A stretch of 64,000 bases of DNA from Chromobotia macracanthus (lineage: Eukaryota > Chordata > Actinopteri > Cypriniformes > Botiidae). The notes beneath the pieces were generated by a model. The model saw only the letters and a list, made by a program, of their open reading frames with translations, was not told the DNA's origin and did no database searches. The stretch lies in assembly GCA_036877525.1 (NCBI GenBank), contig JAZGTH010000062.1, positions 7,872,501 to 7,936,500 of the forward strand. Direction: 5' to 3'. A program made the translations under genes and the position numbers. Below are positions 1 to 11,890 of the stretch, one piece after another (positions within the stretch are counted from its first letter, which is position 1; each line of letters opens with the position of its first letter).

Positions 1-369
1 CCCCATCCCACCCACCTACAATAAATCAAAGGCTTTGGCTCAAGATGAGTGTAAGCTCAGATACGAGGCGGGGTAACCGGATGAGGCTGCTCTCGTTTAT
101 GCGGCCCGGGCATATAAGTGCTCTCTGGACATTTGCCAGATCAAGTGGCCGTGGAGCTTCCACACCTTGGCAAGCTGAGCTTTGAGCTGCTGCACACGCT
201 AGGGTTCGACTCCACGAGAAAGAGAATGTCGGTGGTTGTCCGACACCTGCTGACAGAGCAAATTATGGTGTACACCAAGGGTGCTGATTTGGTTATCATG
301 GATTTGATCAGACCAGTTACAGGTACGATTGCAGTTAAAATCACAGTATAATTTGTTTCTATAGGGATC

Positions 370-600
370 AGAATGTGCAGCTTAGGTTTGCAGAGGTTAA
401 TGCACAGGTCCGGAGACATGGTACAGTGGAAGTGCATAAGCTCACAGGGAAGCAGGTTTTATTCTGGCCTGTGTCATGTCCCAATGCCTCTCACTCTCTC
501 CCTTCACTTTCTACATATCTGTCATCACTGTCTCATATCTGTGAACTCATTGTAAGTCGCTTTGGGCAAAAGTATCTGCCAAATGAATAAAATGTAAATG
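370..600 (+). repeat. SINE-like teleost repeat with conserved tail
   Basis: The segment ends in 'gtaagtcgctttgggcaaaa' followed by a 'tctgccaaatgaataaaatg' type end. This is the reverse complement of the 50871-50930 sequence and a very common teleost interspersed tail. It lies in the intron after the first visible atp10a exon. A weaker match is at about 2302-2346. Confidence 0.6.
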
Positions 601-3600
601 ATTTGTCAGAAAATGTATGAATTTTCCATATATTTAAAGTACATCTGCTGGACAGGTTCCAGATTCTTCTTGGTTCTTAATGTCGCCAAAGATTTTAACT
701 GTAATAAAGCATCTTAATGTGGACTGGCTTGTTAGTATTCAAGGCACAATAAGAGCCACAGTGGCAGTTTTCTTCAATGCTGTGTACATAAATGACTGAA
801 ACAAAGTACTGCTTGCTTAAACAGCTTTGCTCTTTACATCTAAATGTCATGACAACAGATATTAATCAGAGGCTTTTTTTTACTATGACACAGGCTGTCA
901 GGTTTCTCTTGTTTGGGGAAAGAGCAGAATAGATCAGAATGTAGATTTTTTGTTGTTACAAAGTTTACATGGAACCTTCCTGGTTGTCAGATTGTAATTG
1001 ACATTGTTTGTAGCAGGCTGTTGATTTACACATAAAAATTATTTTGACATGTACCTTAGTTTGTCAAAACAAACAAAAGTTAAACTTGCAGTAAGGCACT
1101 TACAATGGACATCTACGGGGTGAAGTTTTCTGGAGAGTTTAAAATGCAAAAATGTGAAGCTTTTGTTTAAGCGCTTCAATTATTCCTTGCAAACTCTGTT
1201 ATTTCAGACGCAAATTTATCTTAATTGTTTATTTGGAAATGGTGTTGCTGTTCCAGGCAGACAGACTGTTTATGCTTTACAAATGTGTTTCCTATGATAC
1301 TCGACAGCATGCTACAGATGCTGTAACTACATTTTGTATTTAACCCATGACATTATTTGAAATCAAGCGTTTTTAACCTTTACAGAACAAGAGTAAAGCA
1401 AACCTTTGCTTTGCCAAGCAGACTTTAGACTCTCTGCAAACCTGTGTATTTTCCTTTACTGTTTGCCACCCCCTTGGGTGTGGACCTGATGACACACTGC
1501 ACAAAATCAGAGACAGCTTTCAAATTTGTGACCATTAAATTATGACATAATGCTGCCTTGACCAGACAGCCATAAAGATTTGAAAAAACAAACATCGGAG
1601 GCACGTCTCCAGTCATTATGTAATGTTGTAGAAAATGAGAGACAAAAACAAGAATGGAAAAAAGAACAAGGTGACTGGGCAATTTGTGATATTGCCCAGT
1701 TGGTGATATTGCCCAGTCTAATTGCCGTTTTGCTTGTGTGTGGAGTTATTTAAATAAATCTTGCCCTAATCAAAATGCTAGAATGTTTGGATGAACTGTG
1801 TGTTTATATCTTACAGATGATGTCAAAGGAAAACGACAATGGAAAATCTTGTACAAAACTCAAAACTACTTAGATCTCTATGCTGCAGATGGGCTCAGAA
1901 CACTCTGTATTGCCAAAAAGGTAACAGACGAGCTCCTATGATTAATTAATTAATTAATCCTATAAATAATTAATTTGTTTTTGTGTTACCTTCACATATT
2001 TGAGTGGGTGTTTGTGTGAATTTTTTAATTTTTTTTGCACAGATGGTTTGCAAGTCTGTGAGCTTTTCCCTACATGATGAACTGATAGACTCAGAGGCAA
2101 TCTCATGCTCTCTCTTTTTCTCTCGTCCATTACCATTCATTACCATTATTTCTAAATAGTCACCTTAACAGAAGGAATATACAGTGCTCTGAATACCTCA
2201 TAAGGCTTGCACCCCCCATTGAAATTAGAAATATTTTGTGCAACCCTCCACCACCATTATTGTTGCCAAATATTGAATAATGAGAAAAACAAACACAACT
2301 TTTACCTTTATTTATTTAGCAACGCTTTTATCTAAAGCTGCTTGGACAATGAGGAACAACAAGCAATTTATCATAAAACAGCCAACAATATTAGTCGTGC
2401 TAAAAGTTATGTTAAAAGTTTTGAAATTGTCGTGAAATTGCTGTGGAGGACAACAAAACAAAAACAATTATATTGGGAATAATAAAACGAAACGCTAAAA
2501 ACTGTTTGTTAAATTTTAATGACTGTTTACTAAAACATGAAAACTGAATTAGCTTGTTGGTACACACTGTCCTGTTATTTCTGTAAACGCTCTCAGTTCA
2601 CAAAACTATGTAAAGCATTTTTGTGTTAATAGTTTTTCATCGAAAAGATAGAAATCTTCCTCTGCAGCTACCAAATCCTACATGTTAATTAAACGTGCAT
2701 ATCTTGCAGGTGTAGTAAATGACCCAATATAAACAGCTCGTTTATCGCAAATCAATGGCCTTTAATGCACTTCTTGGCTGTAACAGTGTGTGGAGGCATG
2801 TTCAGTGTTACAGTTGTTTTGTGTGGTGTGTTTATGGTTCAGGTGCTCAGTAAGGAGGAGTATACCTGTTGGCTACAGCGCCACCTGGAGGCGGAGACAG
2901 CCATACAGAGGAGGGAGGCGCTCCTTTTCGAGTCTGCATTACGACTAGAGACCAACCTCCACCTTCTAGGTTACAACAGTCTCTAAATAGATTCATAGTT
3001 TGTTAAAGGACCTGCTTACAACTGGTGTGAATATTCCTGAGCAAAGAGCTATTTACTTACAAAATAATTATGATGACATATCATAACAAGAGTTTAAAAC
3101 TTTGCCAGTTCTTTAAAAGGTCAGATCAGATCACCGGGGACATTTATACAGGTGAAAATGTACATATATTTACATAAAATAGATATATACAATATATTTT
3201 TTGTCAAGCTTTAACACTTTTTTAAAGTTTGTCTTTATTACACACTGCACAGTAATAAATTGTATACAGTAAGTTATGTATAATTACACATTTATTAAAC
3301 TCTAAGCTAAACCCTAATCCTAAAGTGCATTTTGTTAATTAATATTAAGTCAGTACTATTAGTCAGAGACACCATAGAACTCCAGCCAATATTTTGCCAG
3401 TATGACATCACTGACACTGTATTTTCTGATATATATTATCTATGCCGTAAATATTTGTTTCTGTCATGACAGGAGCGACAGGTATTGAGGACAGACTTCA
3501 GGATGGGGTCCCTGAGACCATCGCTTCTCTGAGGAAGGCGGGCCTTCAGATTTGGGTGCTGACTGGAGATAAACAGGAGACTGCCATCAGTATCGCCTAC

Positions 3601-4052
3601 TCCTGCAAACTGCTGGACCATGAGGAGGAGATCATCACTCTTAATGCTGACACGCAGGTAATACCCATCATGCACTGCTTCAGACTCTGCAGATTGGCTG
3701 TTTTAATCCTCAGCATGTTGTTATTCCTCTAACTGCTGACTGATCGCAATTAATGGTAATTAAAATGTTTAATTTTTAATTAGCTGTTATTGCAATTATG
3801 ATCCCTTCAACCATTTCTCTGGGGTTTATTATTTTTACAAATAACACAAATAATGTTTGCCAGATGTTGTGATGTTCACCATGTCCGCTCGTGACCATCC
3901 TGCTGTTTTGTGTTTCTACCTGTGAATTTACCAGGAGACCTGCGCTGTGTTGCTTGAGAATAGCCTGCGTTATATCCAGGTTCCTTTGCAACCCACCAGA
4001 TCCTCGAGCAGATAGAGACTACAGTTTCCACTTAACCTATCCGGTGGGTTCT

Positions 4053-4200
4053 CCAGCCTTCTCCGTCCACGGAGAAGGCTGGTAATGTAGGCTTAATGTA
4101 GGCTATTAATGTAGGCTTCTCTGGACGGAGAAGGCTGGATGGCCGGACACTGGCCTATGCGCTGATTGATGGCCGGACACTGGCCTATGCGCTGGATAAG
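4053..4200 (+). repeat. Fold-back and tandem duplication inside atp10a exon 5
   Basis: A perfect 14-bp inverted repeat (arms 4053-4066 and 4069-4082, 2-nt loop) is followed by about three copies of a 'taatgtaggct' unit. The second arm then recurs in direct orientation at 4125-4138. Next comes a 30-bp tandem duplication (4141-4170 and 4171-4200) that repeats the codons for DGRTLAYAL in frame. The whole block sits where family members have a short linker before this motif. Confidence 0.85.
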
Positions 4201-4399
4201 AGTTTGGAAGACAAGTTCCTGGCAGTGGCTCGTAGCTGCAGGTCCGTTCTGTGCTGCCGCTCAACGCTCCTGCAGAAGAGCATGGTGGTTAAACTGGTCC
4301 GTAACAAGCTCAAGGTCATGACGCTGGCGATTGGTAAGTGCTGCTGAACTGGGCTTGTTCTGATGGTGGGTGAAAATGTACTGACTATAACTATTTCTT

Positions 4400-4535
4400 A
4401 AAGCTGCAGTCCATAGCTTTACATTACTTTATGGACTTTTCAGTTTGTATGTTGAAGTCAATTAAAGCCAAGCAGGTGTGGACCCTACAGCTCAAATTAT
4501 ATATAATAAATATATAATGAATGATTGTATCTTAA
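4400..4535 (+). repeat. Partial copy of the TTAA-flanked MITE family
   Basis: It begins with TTAAAGCTGCAGTCCATAG. It later matches internal sequence of the other copies ('cctacagctcaaattata'), with the middle apparently deleted. It lies in the intron after atp10a exon 5. Confidence 0.5.
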
Positions 4536-5420
4536 TAAAAAGGCTAAAACAAGCAGCAGGGAGGTTCTTTTTTGTTATGCTTGTTTCTCATACTTTTTTG
4601 CTTGGCAAGTTAAATTTGGAGATTAATGGTTTCTGGTTTTGTGGAGTAAACACTCCAGTGATGACTGGACAGCAAGTGTCTGTTCCTTCCCCAACACAGA
4701 GTGACACATTTACAAGCCTACGCAGCACTCTGGCTAATTACCCAGATGGGGGGAGAGAGAGAGAGAGATGTAGGAGAGAGAGAGAGAAAGAGAGGGGGGA
4801 GAGAGAGGTGCATTTAAGGTGCATCAAGACTGAGACACCTGCCTGTGGAGAGAGGAAGCAGGAGCACTAGGTCACCTCAGGTCAGCCCCCTCCCATTTTT
4901 CCCTTAATAAGGGTGTGGTAACTCATTTCTGGCTCAAGAAAATACAGAAGCAGATCTTTGGTAACAGTAACAACATAATTTTGGAAGGGAAGGAGCAGTC
5001 AAACAGCCCTAGGCAGTGCTGTAAATAAGCTTTTTCCCACACAATCAACAGACTTCATTAAAGACTGAATCTGAAACTTGACTTGCTCTGTACAGTGCCA
5101 ATGAATGGACATTTAGGGTGAATAGGGAAGAGAAATTTGCAGCAGATGTTGCCAGTTCTCATGCTAAGTGTATTTGCTTTGTTGCTGTACTTCAAATAAA
5201 GTGCCCTTGATGAATTTGGCTGTCATGTTTGTTTGTTTGTTTGTTTGTTTCAGTTTGAGCATAGCAACTGATGGTCTCAATGGGCTGTTATACTTTAAAG
5301 ACGACTAGCTTATTATCTCAAAAGTGAACTTTGGATGCTAGCTCGAGTTGAGTTAGCTTTGTGCTATCTTCCTCAGGCAGCAGCATAGAGCATGATTTCA
5401 GAAATAACCAGAAAATAATG

Positions 5421-5423
<3 letters not shown>

Positions 5424-5477
<54 letters not shown>
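5424..5477 (+). repeat. (CT)n microsatellite in the polypyrimidine tract of atp10a exon 6
   Basis: About 27 CT dinucleotides run into further C/T-rich sequence that ends at the exon 6 acceptor (exon starts 5508). The repeat therefore lengthens the polypyrimidine tract of that splice site. Confidence 0.9.
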
Positions 5478-5480
<3 letters not shown>

Positions 5481-6954
5481 TCCCCTGCTCTCTCTCTTCC
5501 ATTTTAGGTGATGGAGCTAATGATGTCAGCATGGTCCAGGTGGCTGATGTCGGGGTGGGGATCTCGGGGCAGGAGGGCATGCAGGTAAGGAGAAATGGGG
5601 AAAATCTGGGATAGTGAAACCAACATGAATGGCAAAATCAAAGTATAGTAATTTCACTGAAATACATTAATACTGTGGCTCTGGGGCTATCAAAACACTG
5701 ATCTGTTTATTTGACAAGCCTGCAACATGGGATCAACCAATAGCATGAGTTTGGAGGGAATACCACTTTTTTTTTTTTTACCAAATAGGAAAAGACAACA
5801 GACTTAGCATTAATAATAAGATGTGGTGCTAAAGCTGGTGTTGATTAGTAGATTAGTTGATTGGTACATGGTGAAAAGTGCATGCATCAGACTGCAACGT
5901 GACCACACTTTATAGGCTGTTCTGCTTTAGGTACAGAATAAACAAAAAAATAAACATTGTAAAGCAGGACTGCAAAGTTAATGTGCCAAGATGCTGGATA
6001 TGCATAATTCATGTTTTATAAAGGTGATTTGGTCACGATACAGAGACAGCTGATAAATGAAACCTTACACAACCTTAATATTACATTACAAGCTGGTCTA
6101 TTGACTTGTGCCTTTTTGAATGGCATTTAACCTCAGCGGAAGCAGCCAAGCTGTCTTTGGGCAATGCACAGCATATGATTGCTTTAACGGTTTATTTATA
6201 AAGTGCCCTGCACTTGTTGTTTCTGGGAATGGCTTTCAATAGCCATTGCAGTTTCTCAAAAACTCTCCTTTGTGCCCCCCCAAAACACCATATGGATCCC
6301 ATCAGCCCTGTTCTTAGCTGAAAACAATCATCTCTATGATGTACGGGAGCTACGAATTGATTAGTTTGACACTTTGTTCCTTGCATCATGTGGATTAATT
6401 AATGTAGAGAAAGATCTGGAGGTGATGAGGAAACGCTCTCTGCTGTGTGCTGAAGAAGTCCTCTCATCTGAGATCTCTTCAAGGTCAACATTCAGCATTT
6501 GTCAGCATTCTGATGAACCTCAGTTTATGACTCTCACTCACACTGATTCAGAGCTTTCAACACTAATTTTATGTTGCTGCTGAATCTGCTGTGCCACAGT
6601 GGAAGAAATCTTAATTCAAAAAGTTATGAGCTTCAGTGTGACAAAATATGACTGTGAACAACATATGGCAAAAAAATTGCTTTCTGCGTTGGTGGCACAA
6701 CAAATCATACTAGATGTCTCACCCAATTAGTTCACCCAATTTGCAAAAAAAAACCTCTTATGAGCCATTGTGAATTTGATTACTGAATATGTCAGAGCAG
6801 TTACTAAATCTGATTTGCTTATTAAACTGTGTATTACTTTCATGACTGGTGGCATGAGGCTTGGGTACTTAAGATTTGTGAAACTTAAATAGGTATTATT
6901 TACGGTTTGTTTTTTTAACGGCATGTTGCCTTTTGAACAGCAAGACTTTCCTTG

Positions 6955-7160
6955 AACATCATCTGTGGAAGGTGCGGTGCCATAATTTTCATCCAATCAT
7001 TTCATTTGGTCCGAATGCAGTGACTGGATTTCCTACTTGGCTGTCAAACTATGTATTTGCACACCTCCACACAATATTGGAGGTGTGGCTTTGGAGGGCA
7101 GACATGGCTTTTCTGAACAGAGGGTGGGATTATGCTTTGAAAGCTAGCTTTTAATTGAGT
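6955..7160 (+). repeat. Interspersed repeat, 'TTCATCCAATCATT' family
   Basis: It contains 'catccaatcatttcatttgg', then a GGAGGTGTGGCTTTGGAGGG segment and a GGGTGGGATTATG segment. The same order, in opposite orientation, occurs at 37366-37680. A partial copy is at 10196-10330. It lies in an atp10a intron and no coding capacity is seen. Confidence 0.5.
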
Positions 7161-10100
7161 TTTAACTTTTTATTTTTCAATAATTTATTTTTTATAAAAG
7201 TTGTACCAATGTATGTTTGTGTATAAACAAACTGGGAAGGAGGCACAGAGGAACACTGCCATGATTTTTATAAACATGGATATCTCACCTGCTTTGTATG
7301 CTTTTGTTTTTTCAACATCAACTCATTGATGTTGAGAGAATGACAGCAGGAGTGGAGAAGATGGCTGATGGTGGCATCACGCCAAACATAACTGATTAAA
7401 ATCTCAACCACCATTAGATGTGACACAGCCATATCTGTCTCGCTGATTGATGATATGATAGCTGCCTGACACATGCAGCTATCAAAAAATGTATCATAAA
7501 GAACAGTTCAGTGATCATTTTCAGCACAAAGAGACATTTCATAATTCTTTTATGCAAAAATGTCCCCACTTTTATCTTCAGTGTTTTGTCACCAGGCTGA
7601 TGTCTTGAATGTAAGGTGATGTCTTGCTACCATGTTGCAAGTCTGTTATGATGGATCTCAGGCCTCCAGGCAGATGACTGAAAGTGTGCCAGCTTGTCAG
7701 AATATATGGAAATACTTGCTCACAATGTAGTCCCCCACCTAGCCCCACCCACTGTTCTTAATAACCATTGTTTTAAGTATACATCATGTTTAATGACTTT
7801 TATCATGTTGATTGGAATTTTTACTGTTTTATGATAATTATAGTTTTTAACAAATATAGTTTTTAATTTGTACTTTGATTTTAGTGTGACTTCATTACTT
7901 GAGAGACACCTGTATGTACAATACTACAGTTTATTTTATTCCGTAAATAATGTTTTGATTGCTCAGGAATTGTGAGTCTAGAACCACTTTCTTCTTTTGT
8001 TCCTTTCTTCTTGTCGTAGGCGGTGATGGCCAGTGATTTTGCCCTTGGTTTCGATATCTGCAGAAGCTTCTTTTGGTTCATGGACATTGGTGTTACTCTC
8101 GTCTAGCCAGCATGATCCTCTACTTCTACAAAAATGCTGTTAGCCCTGATTTCCTTCATATTGTCATAAATACATAAAATAACCCTTCTTAAAGGGACAG
8201 AACCAATTTAACCCATTATAATGATGTGAACAGGTTGAAGCTTTTAAAACACTTTTAAATACTGTTTTCTATTTTTCCATAAGCTCTTTTATTAATTAAG
8301 ATATATTGGAGGTTTCTGGAAAGGCAACAGCTTGCACACTTCTATGTGGACCTTTGTTCTCTCTTACCCTGTTGTCTTCTCTCTTGCCCTAGATGTTTGT
8401 TGCCCTCATCTTCTGGTACCAGTTCGTACTGCGGGTTCTCAGGATCAGCCATGGTTGATCAGTGGTATCTGATCTTCTTCAGTCTGATGTTCTCCGCATT
8501 CCCTCAGCTTGTCACTGGAACCCTGGACAAAGATGTGTCAGCAGAAACACTGCAGGAGCTTCCTCAGCTCTACGTGAATGGACAAAACTCTGAGGTACAT
8601 TTCTCATTTATTTACATGTATTATTTTATTCAGATGTTTTTCTTCAAGCACTTCTAAACTGATACCTCTGTTGCACTGGTGTATATTTTACCAGTATGCT
8701 TTCACTGGGAAACAAACCCATGACCTTGGTGTTGCTAGCTCCATCAACTGTTTCTCTAGAAGCAGATGAAGTATATTTCCCATGCAGCAGTTGCCGTGGT
8801 TATTGCTTTGATTTTTTTTTTTACTGACCCGTCTCAAAGCTCTTAGTGTTCAGTTTTGTGAGCAGGAAAACACCAGCAAACATTTTACAAAAAACACTTA
8901 TCTAGAGTGCTGAAATTGTGCAACCTGTGATAGTTAAAGTGCAGCGTTTACTTCTGCTTTGCTAACAACATTATCTGCAAGGGTCTTCTTTATTTTTGAT
9001 TAATCACAAAGCATAACATTCTATGGCTCCATTAGCTGAACATCTAATGTTTTAATAAAACAAACAGCGATTTAGCTCCTGTGCAGTCATTTGGATTTCT
9101 AGAATGGTTGACTGAGCTTTTCCCTGAATTTCCTTTTACAGGAATATAAACCCTATATGTTCTGGATGAATATGATTGATGCCTTTTACCAAAGCCTCAT
9201 CTGTTTTTTCATTCCATGCTTTGTAAGTCTGAATTTGTTCTTTTGTGTTTGCTTAAACTAAATGCTGAGTATATGCAAGACATTTGTGGTGTTACGGCAC
9301 AAATTTGAGTCCCATAAGATTTATCACACTGCCAAGTTCCAAGAATCTGAGGAGTAGTTTAAAAGCCACAGCTAGAGGAACAATGCACAAAATAAAAAAG
9401 GCAGAATTATTTGTTATTTGTTGGCCCACTAACTGTGGATTCATGAAGTTGCCCCATGCTTGAATTGGTTTGATAAAAGAAAAGTGACTTATTATAGAAT
9501 GCATATATGGTTTTTATATCGCTTTAAATTAACATGTTAAATTGACAACCCTATTAGTGACTAAATGTTGCGGTAATGTACTGTAATTTTAATTAAGTGA
9601 TTTACTGTACATGAGAAGTTGTCTGCATGTGACAAGTTGCTGGTTAGCTGAGAGCACACAGGTATCTATATGTGTTTTGGCCTTTGGTTATACGTTCTCA
9701 GGCTTATGCAGACTCAGATGTGGACTTGTTCACGTGGGGAACTCCACTCACCACCCTGGCCCTCTTTACCATTCTGCTCCCCTTGGGCATCGAGACCAAA
9801 ACTTGGGTAAGTCGTACTTCTGTCTTGCTTTGTACGGTACAGCAGAATAGTGCATATGTTGTGATGTCAGTGTCACCAAAATGCTGGTTTTAGAACATAA
9901 ATTCAAAATAACTAACATGGATGAGTTAAAATTGAGGATCAGTGATGTAAGGTTGGTGTGGCATAGACTCGGGCTGAATATTAGCAAAGCGCCAAATCTC
10001 AGGTGTCTCCACAGCGATTCTGATAGAATAGACAGCTAAATGGCTACTTATATTAATAGTGTATTAGTGGAGTTATATTGCTCTTCTCTTCATTGTGCTG

Positions 10101-10195
10101 TCATGGATTAACAAACTGGCTGTGTTCTGATGGTGTTTTTATTGTTATCTCTTTACTCTCTATTCTGTGTAGCTAACCCATTTTCTATCACTTAA

Positions 10196-10330
10196 AGGCA
10201 CCAAGGACCATAAAATGTTCATCCAATCATTGCATTCAGCCTTGAATGTAGGATGGGATCTTTAGTTTTCAAAGCTAGGTTGCTATTGCTAGCCTCTCCG
10301 GAATTGCCTACTCTACCCTACTTTAACTTT
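10196..10330 (+). repeat. Partial 'TTCATCCAATCATT' repeat
   Basis: It shares 'aaaatgttcatccaatcatt', GATGGGATCTTTAG and 'tgctattgctagcctctccg' with the reverse complement of 37366-37680. The end at 'ctagcctctccggaattgcc' looks like the terminal part of the family. Confidence 0.5.
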
Positions 10331-11591
10331 CACTAAAACAATCTCTTAGAATACTGCAGGACATATGAGTGAACAAAATCTTACAAAGTTAAGTATTTCG
10401 GAAATTATGAAGTGCTCTAGCTCATTTCTCACATATTTGTATGTGAAGAGAATAAAGCAAGTCATTTCTTTTTCTCTCCAAGTTTGAAAATGAGGAAGAA
10501 CGGATTGATTCCGACAGGACCAGAGATACTTATACAGAGTTTCACTGTTTGGCCAGAACTGGGAGATGCCACGCCATTGGGAGCCATATATCAGACTGAC
10601 AGTTTATGAAGTCAACCTTTGTCCAGCTCACAGTTCTTGTGCTCCTCGCTCACCACAGCCAGCACACGCTGGGTGGGTAAAGTTAAAAGTTGATGTTGTC
10701 ACACAAGCCCCATGCGGTGGCAGTGAACCGTGAGCCGCTCCCCTTGTGGTTATGTATGTGCTCAGCTGAGTTCTCAATCCTCCTCTCTTCTTCCCCTCAT
10801 TCTCAAGTCGCTGTTTCAGATTTATGAGGGCAAATAGGATTAGAGCCTTTTCCATTACACCGGTGCTGTAAATTTTCAGCTGACAGGTTTCACGTGAAAA
10901 ATATCCTCCACAGCCTCGCTGTCTGTCAGGACACGATGGTGGCTTCTGATGTTGAAGAGACTGTTCTTTACAGTAAAAAGCCTAAGTAGAGAGTAAATGC
11001 TAGTAGTCCCACTGGCAGGGTCATTGTTCTGTTCTGCACAAGAAAATGAACACATGTACTAGAGGAAAGGGTGTGAAATTCCTTTTAGGTCATCCAGGGT
11101 GAGGTTAGTAAAAATTTTGGGGTCCACAAAAGAGATCTTCAGCATTTTGTTTTGACTTTTCACTGTACATGAGACTGAATTGTTGAATTGTAGTAGTAAT
11201 CAGAAACATATTTGATTAAGGTATTTTGATCAAGGTGAAGGTCAAGGTATTTGTCAAGGTATTTTGTAATAATTTGTAAAAATGAGTCTTGGTTTACCTT
11301 ATTGTTTTGTTATTTTACAGACATGGATGAACTGGGTATCGATTGGTTTCAGTATAGCTCTCTTCACTGTAGCTCTGTGCTACAATGCTTCCTGCCCAAC
11401 CTGTTTCTCTCCCTCCAACACATACTGGACCATGCAGAGGCTGCTGGGAGATCCTATGTTCTACCTGCTGTGTGTTGTCACACCTATTGCTGCTCTTCTT
11501 CCCAGGTATATATAACCATAATTAGGCTTTTCTCTGCAATGACTTGATCTAATTCCATTTTTAAAATGACTGCATGTTTTAATTAATGTAC

Positions 11592-11890
11592 TTAAAGCTG
11601 CAGTCCATAACTTTTTGTCAGGCAAAAATAAACAAATAACTGAGCAAGTACATAACAGATCAGATCAGTATTTAAAACTCCTTACCTTATTTAAATCTCC
11701 TTACCTTACCCAGATTCCCAAAAGTAAGCTCATAATAATGATTGATAATTTGAGCTATCACGGAATTATAGAATTCACAAATAATGTTTATTTGGCTTCG
11801 TTCGACTTTGTCTGAAAAAAAAATTGCCTGAAATTTTGTTTCAAACAGAGATCATGATAGAGAAGCAAAAGTTACAGATTGAAGCTTTAA
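11592..11890 (+). mobile_element. Non-autonomous MITE with TTAA ends (piggyBac-like by target site)
   Basis: TTAA at 11592-11595 is followed by AGCTGCAGTCCATAACTTTT. The right end is the near inverse (AAAAGTTACAGATTGAAGCT) followed by TTAA at 11887-11890. It is about 300 bp long with no transposase. The same element recurs at 27893-28150, 32690-32974 and 62328-62735. The superfamily call rests only on the TTAA target site. Confidence 0.7.

Noticed and set aside
4478..4870. Open frame of 130 codons with a Glu/Arg-rich end
   Set aside because: It is intronic, runs through a MITE fragment and a GA-rich simple repeat, and the charged end is just the repeat translated.
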